Shown in pieces: positions 12,437 to 23,949 of a stretch of DNA of 64,000 nucleotides (position 1 is the stretch's first letter; each line of letters opens with the position of its first letter). Source of the DNA: Telmatactis stephensoni (Eukaryota > Cnidaria > Anthozoa > Actiniaria > Isophelliidae); NCBI GenBank assembly GCA_029948255.1, contig JALIZF010001569.1:348599-412598 (forward strand), given 5' to 3'. Below the pieces are notes generated by a model, which searched no databases, was not told the DNA's origin, and worked only from the letters and a program-made list of their open reading frames with translations. Both the position numbers and the translations under genes were made by a program.

Positions 12437-14616
12437 ATGGCGCCGACCTCAGACGCCCAATTTAGGACTGGTGACGAGATTCACGAAAACGAGGCCACAA
12501 AGGCCTCGAGGAAAATTCTCTCAAAACAAACAACTTTGGCTGATAGCGAGGAAACTTCACAGATAAATCTAACAGAAGACGATATACCTGGAGCTTCACT
12601 TGGTGGACGAAGCGTATCAGAATTAAAGAATGAAGAGTTAAAATTTTGGCTACGTTGTCGAGGTGATTCGGGAAAAGGTTTAAAAACAAAAGCTGAGCTA
12701 GTGAAAAGGTAAGATCGTTGCGCAATGGTGACTCCTTGTCACATGTAATAGCAGGTTTAACGAATATAATTCGTTAGAATATCTTTTAGCTGGCATTTGA
12801 TTTAGTTATAATCTGTTTTCTTCTTTACTTTTTTACTTCTAGAGTTGAAGAATATATAAAAAGCGGCAGAGATAAACTGATAGTCGACCCGGATCCCAAT
12901 AACTTATACTCACGTAGAAAAGCTCAGCTGTCAAGCAAAAAGAATTCTTCATATGTTGCCTCAACAAAGCCTGTAAAGTATCCTGAGAATGGCTGGGGAA
13001 CATCGCTGGATAAAATGCCACTGTTCACTCGTGCAGAGATGAACAATCACATCACCAGGTCAGGAAAAATTATCGCAAATAAGTCAAATCACAGTGTGCC
13101 AACGAGCCTTCTGAAAGCGAAAACATACCTGGAGGATCAATATCTAAAAGACATTGAAGCTTCTAGTGATCAAATATGTTTTTATTTTAAGGCTAAGTGC
13201 TGCCACAGCTTCAGAAAAAGTGATCCTCCTCACGAACTGAAGCTAGCCATTTGTATCATTACTGGGGATGTATTGAATGCAACATGTTCTTGTATCGCTG
13301 GAACGGTAGGTTATTGTAACCACATGTTGGCCCTCATGTTAAAATTATGTAAATTCACGGTTTATGAATGCAAGTCCACCAAAGATCTGTGTCAAGAAGA
13401 TGACCAAACACCAACATTGGCTTGCACATCAGAGCTGCAAAAGTGGCATAAAAAGGGCGGAGGATCCAATATTCAACCAGAGCCACTATTAAACATTACA
13501 GTTAACAAAACAAAACCTTCAGATAGTTTAGAGAGACAAAGTAAAGGAATCAAGTCACTGCTTTATGAGGCCAGAATTAATGTGTCATACAATAAGAACA
13601 ACATTGATAAATTGAAATCAGACTTAAAAACATTATTCCCCAATATGGGCTTATCACAAATGGCTGACAACAATAAATCTGAAGAAAACTTTATTGAAAC
13701 AAGATTTGGTAAATGTCCATCTGGATCAATTGGATCATACCAACTTACAATCACAGAATCCAATTTTTCAGCTTATGCAGATCTTAGTGCTATGCCTCGC
13801 AAAGAAGCAGTACCCGTTACTAGTTATCCAAGGTTCTCTTTGGTAGAAGAAAATAAAATGACTGCACCTAACACATTGTCACCAACAGAAAAACAGTTGT
13901 TATCAATGATAGAAGTCGATGAAAATAGAATCAGGGACATTGAAGTCAAGACACAAGCTCAGGCAGATTGTGAAGAATGGAAAACACAAAGAAAGCACAG
14001 ATTTACTGCTTCAAAGCTCCACCTTGTTAGTCATCGCAAAAAAAACCATGATACTCTAGCTCAGAATTTGATTCATCCCAAGAACATTTCAACTCAAGGT
14101 ATGGAGCATGGCCGGAATTTTGAGCCAGTGGCCTTAATGGAATACCAAAAATTTATGAGGGACAGAAGAACCCCAGTTTCAGTCCTCCCTTGTGGATTTG
14201 TTGTGTCCAAATCCCATCCTATTATTGGAGCTAGTCCTGATGCCAAAGTGATTGACACTGGATGTATTGATTGTTTTGGACTAGCAGAGGTTAAATGCCC
14301 TTTTAAGAAGAAGAATGTTTCCCCTCTTGATGCTTGCTTGGACAAAACATTTTTTATGGAAAAAACTGGTGAGAACACATGCTGCCTCAAGAAAAACCAT
14401 GAATATTATACCCAAGTCCAGGGACAGATGGGTGTCACTGGGGCCAGGTGGTCAGATTTTATTGTGTATACTAAGAAAGGAATCTATGTTCAAAGAATCC
14501 CATTTGATGTACAGTTTTGGAACACCCTTAGAGATAAACTTACAGATTATTACTTCAAGCATTTCATCAAATATGCAGCCAATGATTTATTTCCTCCAAG
14601 TGCTGCCAATGTGTAA
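12437..14616 (+). CDS. SAP-SWIM-YqaJ nuclease-like protein, two exons, intact
   Basis: Exons 12437-12708 and 12843-14616 are joined by a GT-AG intron and give 681 codons plus stop without a break. I chose the ATG at 12437 (AAATATGG context); the frame upstream has no other ATG. Residues about 58-96 form a SAP-type DNA-binding helix pair (SVSELKNEELKFWL...LVKRVEEY). A SWIM zinc finger follows at 239-251 (CSC...C-x-H). The C-terminal 200 residues are a YqaJ/lambda-exonuclease-type PD-(D/E)XK domain: GASPD near 553-557, EVKCP near 573 and YYTQVQGQM near 612-620 supply the acidic, lysine and glutamine residues. A polyadenylation run (AATAAATAAA) follows at 14672. It lies tail to tail with a THAP/DDE transposase gene. 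From memory, ISL2EU-type transposons related to PIF/Harbinger encode exactly such a pair, so this is probably the accessory protein. A domesticated gene is the alternative. Confidence 0.8.
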
Positions 14617-15375
14617 ACACAAGTTAGTAATGTTGGACTATAGACATTAATGATTTTTTGTAATTATTTTTAATAATAAATAAATAAATAAATAATTCTG
14701 TAATATTACACTTGTATCATTAAAAAATTCATTGAAAATTTAAAATCAAATTGATTGTGAATTGATTGTGTAAAGCAATCACAAATCAGTAAATAATAGA
14801 TTTATAATAGAATACAAATAAATAATGCTATTTTATGAATGCACTTAACTCATGAAATAGTTATTAGACTAATACAATTCAACATTAATTCCATTGTTTT
14901 CATTTGTTTCTGTTTGACCTAAGAAAACAATATCTATTTCATAGATTAAGTGTGTTCACTCTAGCTCTATAGGTTTTGTTTACCTATAACTTACTATTTA
15001 GTGACAATGGTCCAAAGCAGCTTTGCATGGTTTTTGTTTCTGAACATGCATTTGCAAATGTTTCATAATATATTTCTGTAAATATAGGTAATTTAACTGA
15101 AACTTTTTATAAAAAAGGCACTTTAACTGTAACTTCTTTTGATAGATTCTCTGTTCTGAGTCTTCAGACACAAAAAACATGAAGACTGGTAACTAAACAG
15201 TGTCTAATAGTATCAAAACTCCTGTAATAGATTCCTTATTGTTTAGTTAACAGTGTTCATGTTAAGGTGTCCTGTTATAGAAGATAATATAAATAATTAA
15301 TAAATATAAAAAATCTAATTTCAAATTCATTTCAAATTCAAATTCATCTTTTTTAACTGAAATAAATAATAATCA
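14617..15375. other. Tail-to-tail 3' spacer of the transposon gene pair
   Basis: AT-rich sequence between two converging genes. Polyadenylation signals are present for both: AATAAA repeats at 14669-14693 on the plus strand, and TTTATT repeats around 15290-15370 for the minus strand. I see no further coding sequence. Confidence 0.6.
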
Positions 15376-16933
15376 TTATACTGAAGTTATGTTTGGTTGT
15401 GCATTGCAAAGAAATGCACAAACCGACCAAATCTGATTTGCAAGACCAAGCTGGTTTAAAGGGAAAACCCCATCAAAAATGTGAAAGTTTTTAATCTTGT
15501 TTATGGCTCTTTCCACATGGATGCGCAAACTAGCAATTTCCTGTGTTCTAACAACATTTTCAGCATCCATCTGACTTGAACTACCAAGAAAGGGGGGCAG
15601 GTTTAAAGACACTCCTAAGGGTAACAGGAGGTCATCCACTGTGAATCCCTTGTCGGCCATTACTGAATCCTTGTCATTGAAAGGCAAATCCAAGAGACCA
15701 CTGCAAATTACAATTTCCCTGTCAGAAATTGATTCAGTGTAAAGTGAACTCACAAATGTTATTGCACCTCCAGGAGAAATACCTATTAAGCCCTTAAATG
15801 TTGTGTGGTGTTTGTAACTACTGAAAAGCTCTCCATTTAGTTGTAGGCTACTAGGCATTTGGCATCTAATTTCAGTACAGTCAATGATGACTCTTGTTGA
15901 GCTGTACTTCTTCTTGAATTCTTCTGGCATAGTTTTATCAACAATTTCCCTTGAGGGCCAAATATTGATCTGGCTGAATTTCAAGTACATAAAATTAACC
16001 CACGAAATGACAATGCGGCTAACAGTTGTAGTCGATACATGGAAAAGGTTTGCAAGATGTTCCTCAGCAAAACCTTGCCTTAAGCGACACATAACAAGAA
16101 AATATTCATCTATAGCTCTCAATAACCTTGACCTTCCCTTCCCAGATTTACAATGAGTGTTACCTTGATCATATGTGTCTGGTGAAGATTAGGATCAGAA
16201 GACATCCAGTATCTTATATTTTGACCTTGACTTCCAGGGTCTAGATAATTAAAAATGCTCATAAATACTTGATGGTTTGGGAATCCTGTAAAAAATGCAA
16301 TGGACGTTGGTTTAGAACTGAATCTGTCCACAGTAAAAAGCTTTCCTTTGAGTTCATCTTTCTGACTTGAAATACTTTGTAATTCTGATTGTAAAGAAGC
16401 AATTTTCTTTCCAAGAGCTATATTTTCTTCTTCACATTCTCTCAGACGTATTAAAACATTGTCAGTATCTGTTTGAGTTCCATTGTCTTGTAGCGAGGTT
16501 TCAGTTTGAGTACTAACTTCTCTTTGCGGAAAATCTGTTTGTGTTCCAATTTCTTTGTGAGATTCCTCTATTTCACACTCAATATCTTCATTCTCTATTT
16601 CTAAGTTTTTCGCTACTTCTTCTACGATTCTCTTGGCTAGATCTTTACGTTTCCTTGGTGAAGTACGCCAAGAGAATACCGAAGGCACGGCTCCATCTTT
16701 CAAGAAAGTCTTGCCAGCTAGAGATCTTCGTAAATCATCGTTCTTGAAATGTCTCGAGCAAACCCTGGTGGAGCTATTTATTTTGAAGAACCTACCCTCA
16801 TCTCTTCTGATGGCATGCGTCCACTGTTTTCAAGTTTTTTTTCGGTAGGAAAAATGAAGAAAGAAACTTTTTTGCCACTTGAATCAAGGTATCCTTTCTT
16901 CGTGCAGCCGGGAACAGCACAGTGTGTTGGCAT
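15376..16933 (-). pseudogene. THAP-DDE_Tnp_4 transposase (PIF/Harbinger-related), two frameshifts
   Basis: Reading leftwards from the ATG at 16933, an N-terminal THAP zinc finger starts MPTHCAVPGCTKKGY and closes with VCSRHF. A coiled-coil-like, Q/E-rich linker follows. The C-terminal third is a DDE_Tnp_4 transposase: HTH block (FAEEHLANLFHVSTTTVSRI), first Asp in VIIDCTEI, second in VMADKGF, and the Glu in RIHVERAINKIKNF. The frame breaks near 16830, inside the THAP domain at an A-rich run, and again near 16165, just before the HTH. Both look like single-base indels. Introns are unlikely because the gaps are only tens of bases. If the breaks are real the copy cannot make transposase. No terminal inverted repeats were found by eye. 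Confidence 0.8.
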
Positions 16934-17092
16934 GTTCCTACATCGATCTTTTCTGCATAAATAGAATTCATCAGGCTGTTAAACTAAAAAATACAAATTT
17001 GTGTTTCCCTACGTGTAAAGTTCTCCGATTTTTTTGGTGAAAATAAGTATTTTTGGCGAGTTAAAAGATCTTGATTTGTGTTTGACAAGTAA

Positions 17093-19212
17093 TAATAGCG
17101 GAGCTCCCATTTAATTAAATATCATAATAATAATTTTAAATACTTTTCTTTTTTGACATTTTTGATTCAAATGAATTGGGCTTCCTGTGGTAATAGGAAA
17201 ACAAAGATTGCATTTTGTTGTAAAAGTCGAAATAAAGATTATAGATCAAGCTTTATTTCTTGCCCTTCAGTCTCCTGAGAATTATAAGGCTTTCAAGCTC
17301 AGTCACCATAGTGATATTTATTCAGATTCAGTCAGATTTTATAAATTGACTTTGTAGTAGTGGTTCATAATTCTCAGAAATAGAATGCAAAAATCCCTCA
17401 AACTGATTTCATTCACATAAATACTGAACCTGATTTCAACATCCTTCAATTAAACAATTAGACATTGCAGAACATTATATTTAGATTTTTCTGTCTTGAC
17501 AGTAATGTGGCATCTTGTTTTTGTACTATGTAGAATAGAATGACACAGATAAATAGTTGTCTTTACACGAAACAAGAATTCTCTCTTCCAGGTTACACTA
17601 ATCATGACTTTAGATGACATTGTAAAACAACTCAAAACAACTACTACCTAAAAGCAGAGCTTCAATTTCAATTTTGATATTTTTTATGTTCTTGATTCAA
17701 ATGAATTGGGCTTCCTGTGGTAATTGAAAAAGTTGAAATGAAGATTATTTTAAAAAGCATTTTTAAAATAAGTTTTGGTTTTGGTTTGTACATTGTATGG
17801 GCTTGTAAGCTCAGTGACCTTTATTACAGTGAATTTTAATATTCAGATTCACTGTCAGATTTTATAATTGATTTTTTAGTGGTTCAAAACCTTTGTTTAA
17901 ATTGATACAAGTAATTGAACCTTTTCAACATCCTGATTATTACAGAACAACATATCTTGATTTGCCTGTCTTCACTATATTGGGACATCTTGTTTTTTGT
18001 GGTTGTTGTTGTTGTTTTGTTTTTTAATTAATGTAGAATAGAATGACACACTAGCTAGGTGAATACTTGTCCCCCACTTGTCTCTTCCAGATTACACTGA
18101 TCATACAATTTAAAGTGATTATAAAAACAGCTACTTGACAAAACAAGAAAACAAGGAATTAACCATTTTCAGTCTGCATTTAAGGTCTCATAGGGCTCAC
18201 TGAGCAACTTCATGCTTTTTAATAATGGTAAAACAACTCTAGTTTGCATGCAAAATTCCTTCTTTTTTTCCTGTCAATTTTTTAATTAAATTCCAGACCC
18301 AAACTTGAGCTGCATTTACACATTAATGGGGTTGAAATAAGTTCAAAATCAATTTTTTTTACTAATTTTATTATTATTTAATTATAGAACTAGCTAGTGC
18401 AAAAAGTTCACAGTAAAACAAAATGTCGTTTTATATTTCATGTACTTGATCGAGTGTTTGTTTAAACTTGGCCATAGTTCAACATGCATAAAAGTTTTTT
18501 TTAAAGTCATCAATCCCAAATAAAAGATAAAATATCAAATATAGGTACAAGAGACTTTTTGACATCATTTTCTCTTAGGGTCTTTACCTTGAAGTGCTTT
18601 CCTTGTTGTCTTTCTAAGCGTAGTCCTCAGTCCTTGTTTCACACTCGATGCAGACGATTCTTAATTTTCAACTTTGGCTAGATTTTTAAGCAGCTTTACT
18701 GAAGGCATCTTCACGAAATGAGGAATACACAATCCTCAATGACTCATTCATTATGAGAAGTTTTTTTTGAAGCTACGAATCCAACTAAAAAGTCGTCCAA
18801 CTTTGAAAATATTCTGTATGTCCTTCGTCTTTCGAGCAGCTTTTGAAACGACACCGGGCACGAAAAAAATTCAAACGTACGTTTTTTTCGCTTTAACCTG
18901 TCAAGATTGGCACAGATTAATGATCATGAAAATCGCTAAATTTTTACGAGGTTTCCAGAATAATATTTTTAAGCTTTGCAAGTTAAAACTGCAAGGAAAC
19001 TTGTAAATTTCAGTTTTCAAAGTGTCAGCGCGCGTCAAGTTGGCGCCAAAAATCAATCAGCCAATCAGCATCGCGATGTACACGGACGTATGTATGTATG
19101 TACGTACGGACACTGGGCTTCCTGTGTCGGTCCATGAAAAATCAACTGGATGGGTTACCATTTTTTCTTAGGTATGGTGCTCCGCTCGCGCGGGCCAAAA
19201 GCTCCGCTATAA
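17093..19212. mobile_element. Candidate non-autonomous element with internal tandem duplication
   Basis: The left end near 17094 (ATAGCGGAGCT) is the reverse complement of AGCTCCGCTAT at 19200-19210, and the GC-rich segment 19176-19210 looks like an element end. Inside, 17160-17670 and 17690-18130 are two diverged direct copies of about 500 bp, each opening with GATTCAAATGAATTGGGCTTCC. There is a small GTAT repeat near 19089. I see no coding capacity. The left boundary directly follows the THAP gene start, so it may instead be the right end of that transposon. Confidence 0.35.
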
Positions 19213-19729
19213 ATTTTATACTACCCAGATGCACAATAATGCATTCTAGACGTTTTTAAAAAAAATTGAAAATAAATACACTGCCCATGTGTAAAATAAG
19301 TAAAAACCTTTTTTTAATCTACTGCGCATGCATTAGAATATTTTTACAATTTCAGCCAGCCACGTTGTAGGCTAGACATAGGGCTCTCTAGTAGTGCTCT
19401 TAGTTTTCCAATTTGACAAAATGTCAATGAGATATAAATAAAAATGTAATCGCTCGGCCAGGGGACTGGGAACCAATTTTTTAGAACCAAAATATAAACC
19501 GCTATAACTTCGCCAAAACTGAATGGATTTAACAGAAGAGGCATCGTTCGAAAGAGTTTGATAAGGGCTTGCGATATCATACATTTAAGTTGCTTTATCT
19601 CAATGCGCATGTGCAGCGATTTTTTGAACATTGAATATTTAAATTTCTGTAACTCGTCGCCAGAAATCTGGGACATTTCGAGCCCGTGTGCATCGAATAG
19701 CGGTATCTACAAGTATCTTCAGAAACAAA

Positions 19730-19897
19730 ATGGCGTCCAAAGCTAGTAGAAATTGCCGCCACAATCTTTTCGTTCCCTATGCTTTTTTGAATAGTTTATG
19801 TACAGAAGATTTTAATGAAACACATAAGAAATCTTCATTCACTTCCATGGGAGTGTATGAGGCTCAGCGAATTATTTGGAGCAAGAAAATTGGAAAG
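19730..19897 (+). CDS. Candidate first coding exon, 56 codons, unknown protein
   Basis: An ATG in the context AAAATGG opens a 168-nt frame beginning MASKASRNCRHN and ending in KKIGK directly before a GTAAAT donor, in phase 0. The sequence is protein-like (balanced composition, no repeats) and the ATG sits about 500 bp downstream of a GC-rich segment. I could not find the next exon with confidence; the minus-strand TE gene begins nearby. The function is unknown. Confidence 0.35.
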
Positions 19898-20105
19898 GTA
19901 AATGTTATTTTTGTAGGCTTAAGTTTATGTTTAAGTTACTTAGTTGGACATGATGTTTGTTTAGTCTGAAATCGCTACCACCATAATTACATTTTACCTT
20001 TAATTTGTCCTTGACTCTCTTAGGACATGATGTACTTAGTCAAATAGAATGAATATAGTGGATTTGCCACTTGACACAAGCTCTTTTAGAGTACTACTGG
20101 ATCCA

Positions 20106-21349
20106 GTACCAGACCAAAGATTAATTCAAGATTCAGTTGACCATCTTAGGAGTTCAATTATGGGCGTTGTGTCATTAAATAGTTTTGAGAAAGATGTAGA
20201 TAGTTCCTCATAACATTCTTTACCATTAACAAGACCAACACCTGTGTTGCCATATGATGACATAACTTTGTCTTTAGCTTTTTAGATTTTGTCATCTTTG
20301 CTCCATCACCACTGAATTTTACCTTTATCATCTGAGATAGCTGGATCATCTTTCATTGCTAATATCTGGTCCTCTAGTGCAGCTTTAAGGTTAATTTGTG
20401 CCCCTGTTGACCCACCTGGTGTCTTTTCCACATGTATTAGCTTATTTAGATTATGCCTTTTTTGTTTAATTAGATAAGATTTTGGGAGCCCATCTTGAAT
20501 CATTGTAAGCTCATGGTACAGTTCATCTGCAACACAGAACTTATCTAAAAGATACAGCACTTGTTCAATTTTGTTTTGTTCTTCTTTCGGTAGATCACAG
20601 TACTTTATGACTTGTGTCCTTTTGTTTTCATCATCTAGAGAAACAGATTTTATGGATAAACCAACTGTATCACAAAACCACAAAGCACATTGGATTTTAT
20701 TTTTGAGTTCTTATTTTACTTGTGCCCCTTTTATGTCCAACCTCACCAATTTTTTTGCCTTGACATACTTGTGACTGCTGCTTTTGTTCCAATTTGCTTA
20801 TGTAATCTGAAAGCTGCTCGTTGATTTCATTCTGTTCTTGAACATTTTCCTTAAGATCATTAATCTGTCTTGTCATATTATCATAAAAATTTTCCTTTGC
20901 TTCTTATAAATTTTCATATTTCTTCCTCCAGGCTTCAATATCATTATACAAAGTCTTATTCTCAGTTTTAATATCAGTTACTGATTCTACCTCTCCTCTT
21001 CTTATACAAACATTGCATACTTTGTCCTTGAGGGACATGTGTTTTCTCCCTTTAGTTTTTGAAAACGTTCACAAAGGTGCTCATTCCATGTTTTGAGTGC
21101 ATACCAACCATCTGGAATCGTCGTATTGATGAGATCAACATCATTGAACTCTTCACAAGCTTTGAGACTCGCTTCTCCTAGAACTTCATATGCTGCCTTG
21201 AGAACTGGGTAAGGGATCTTTATAGTGAAAATAAATTCATAATCCTTGGCCTTCTCTTGTCTAACATAACTTAAAGGTGGGTCTGTAACCTTTGTTACTT
21301 GGTCAACCAACAATAATTCTTCCCAGAACATCAGACATTTTGCGCACAA
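20106..21349 (-). pseudogene. Multicopy TE-like gene, N-terminal/central part, frameshifted
   Basis: From 21349 leftwards come three coding blocks in different frames. The first is 21349-21002, starting MCAKCLMFWEELLLVDQ. The second, about 20990-20690, is coiled-coil-like and contains QLSDYISKLEQKQQ. The third, 20683-20106, contains MWFCDTVGLSIKSV, VLYLLDKFCVADELYHELTM, KVKFSGDGAKMT and VMSSYGNTGVGLVNGKE. I recognise this layout as a high-copy cnidarian family that looks transposon-borne, but I cannot name the superfamily. At least two frameshifts separate the blocks. The region at 61.8-63.1 kb carries what appears to be the C-terminal half of the same family. Confidence 0.5.
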
Positions 21350-21817
21350 CCAACTTCAAAAATTATCTCAAAAACTAATTTCAGCCATGTTAATCGGTAT
21401 ATCTATGTAATCTTTGTCCGAAAAGGACTAAGATCAATAACATTCAAAATGGCGGTGGCTATGAAGTGTTTTTCATGTTATTTTTTTGCCAGTTGTAGAG
21501 GTCAATTTAATTCAATGGCTGTCGATGTAAAGAAAGTGTCGGTGAATTTATAAACAAGTGGAAACGTGAAAGGAACTGTTTTAGAGGTATTTATTTCATT
21601 CCAAACTAACATCGTTTTATCAAAATTGACCTAAAATCTGTAATCATAGGTCAATGAATTGCTTGTTATCGACAAAGCTATGTTCTAACATGATTCAAAT
21701 GGACTGCAGTTTAATGAAACCAAGCATATTTATTTAGTTAAAAGGCAGAAAAGGATGCATATCAAACTCAAAGACAAGGAGTTCATTTCACCAACTGATA
21801 GATTGTTTCTCATCTAG

Positions 21818-22572
21818 ATACATCAAATTGCTTAAACTTATGAAGAGCAGCTCTAATCCATCTTGGATGAAGAAAGAGGATGATACCTCAGCAGATGTTT
21901 CTATTAGAGCTCCCACTCCAGCTAGTCCAGTTGAATTAAATGAAGACAAGGAAGAAGAAGCAGAAGAAGCAGCAGCAGCAGCAGATGATCTGGAATCGTC
22001 GCCAGACACAACATACGTACGTATACCTATTCTTTCCTTCCAAAAACTTCATAATTCACTTAAAACAAACCTTTATTCTTCTAGGTTCAGCACTTATTCT
22101 ATATCTAGAATAAAATACACCATTTGGGCTGGCTTTGCAGGCATTTATCGAATTTCTCTCAGGACCAGATGTTGGGTCGAAACAGGACAAGGATGCCCTT
22201 CAAAAAGCACAGCAGGTTTTCTCTATTGCCTCATGTATGGAAAAAGGTAAGTGGAAATCTTCTTGCGTTATCAAATTCTAATAGTTAACTGTTTCTTATT
22301 CTCGACTCAAGATGTCAACTCCGATCTATATGAGCCATGGAAAAACAACGTTGCTGTCTGGGCCTTTTTTAAGATGAATTTGAACCAATATAAAGCATTT
22401 GAGGAGGCAGAGAAAGGAAAGCGATCCGGGCTGTAAAGGGCTCTCAAGCCAGGGAGCCTTAAAGCATATTCTCTGTCTTTGGGGTCATGCCTCAACATCC
22501 TCCTTACTACCTCCAATGAGACTCTAGATGGGGATGATGGTCTAGATCCAAAACAGTGTGCAAATCTGCAAG
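21818..22572 (+). CDS. Candidate 3-exon gene fragment of unknown function
   Basis: Exons 21818-22016, 22141-22246 and 22312-22572 join in frame with GT-AG boundaries. The first ends in an acidic/Ala run (EDKEEEAEEAAAAADD), the second reads AFIEFLSGPDVGSKQDKDA, and the third begins DVNSDLYEPWKNNVAVWAFF. A TAA at 22434 interrupts the third exon, but the frame stays open for another 46 codons to a GTAAGA donor. The TAA is therefore either the true stop or a nonsense change. The first exon begins in phase 2, so upstream exons are missing. I do not recognise the family. Confidence 0.45.
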
Positions 22573-22579
22573 GTAAGAC

Positions 22580-23235
22580 TATATATGTAATTGCTAGTAA
22601 ACTGCAGCACACGATGCTATGGAGGAGGCTTCTAAAGGAGGTTTTGACTGACACAACAACAATATAGATGAAAAGCTAGAATACACTTGGGGTTCCAATT
22701 TCCTTTCATCTTTGGCTAACAGTCAGTAACTGCACCCATTAAGTTGTGTTGTGTTCTCTGGTTATTACACTGACAAAGCCATTGAAGATGCAAAGATCAC
22801 TGGTCTACTTACACTTAGAAATATTACTGATAGTATTATGGAAACAAGGTACAAAGAATGCACATGAGGAGCCGGAACGAATTTTGAGCTGTAGGTACTT
22901 GGTTGCTATGCTGGACTTAAGCTCATTAGTATCGGAGTATCAGATTTTTAATCCATTTATAGAAGACTCGTAATCCAGTTAACACTTAACTGTGATGAGT
23001 TGTTTTAAGCTGTAGATAAGTCTTTCACTTCTAACCTACTAAATCTAAAACGTTTTTAAAACAAAGCAGAAAGACGTGCTAATTTCCGTTCAAAATGAAA
23101 ATATTAATTTTTAACAGATAAAGACTAAATACGTACCATAAATAGGTATACTGTTGGCGACCCAAATTATCCGCCAATCTTAGCTTATTTCTGTGTTTTC
23201 AAAAGTATGCGAACTGAATTATATCTGCGCTCTAC
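22580..23235. other. Non-coding stretch
   Basis: No supported gene or repeat between the candidate exon set and the minisatellite. The open frames are short and lack motifs. Confidence 0.5.
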
Positions 23236-23238
23236 CTC

Positions 23239-23940
23239 CAGCGTACTTCGGTGATACACCTGGACGCTGTTCTAACTAGTGCCATAAATATCACTACGCC
23301 CTACCTCCAGCGTACTCCGGTGATACACCTGGACGCTGTTCTAACTAGTGCCATAAATATCACTACGCCCTACCTCCAGCGTACTCCGGTGATACACCTG
23401 GACGCTGTTCTAACTAGTGCCCTAAATATCACTAGGTTCTACCTCCAGCGTACTCCGGTGATACACCTGGACGCTGGACTAGCTATTGCACTAAATACCT
23501 CTACGTTCTACCTCAAGCGTACTCCGGTGTTACACCTGGACGCTGTTCTAACTAGTGCCCTAAATATCACTACGTTCTACCTCCAGCGTACTCTGGTGAT
23601 ACACCTGGACGCTGTTCTAACTAGTGCCCTAAATATCACTACGTTCTACCTCCAGCGTACTCTGGTGATACACCTGGACGCTGTTCTAACTAGTGCCCTA
23701 AATATCACTACGTTCTACCTCCAGCGTACTCCGGTGATACACCTGGACGCTGTTCTAACTAATGCCCTAAATATCACTACGTTCTACCTTCAGCGTACTC
23801 CGGTGATACACCTGGATGCTGTTCTAACTAGTGCCCTAAATATCACTACGTTCTACCTCTAGCGTACTCCGGTGATACACCTGGACGCTGTTCTAACTAA
23901 CGTTCTTCCTTCAGCGTACTCCGGTGATACACCTGGACAC
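23239..23940. repeat. 69-bp minisatellite, about 10 copies
   Basis: The unit begins CGTACTCCGGTGATACACC and recurs every 69 bp, with copies of GATACACCTGG at 23252, 23321, 23390 and onwards to about 23873, plus a shortened last unit. Because 69 is divisible by three, one frame stays open for 203 codons with a 23-residue period (core VIHLDAVLTSALN). No start context, splice sites or domain support translation. Confidence 0.95.
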
Positions 23941-23949
23941 TGGACTTTT

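Noticed and set aside
15376..16703. Two separate minus-strand genes
   Set aside because: THAP, linker and DDE blocks continue one another across single-base shifts, so they are one broken transposase.
23251..23862. 203-codon repetitive protein
   Set aside because: An open frame follows automatically from a 69-bp period; there is no start context, splice signal or domain.
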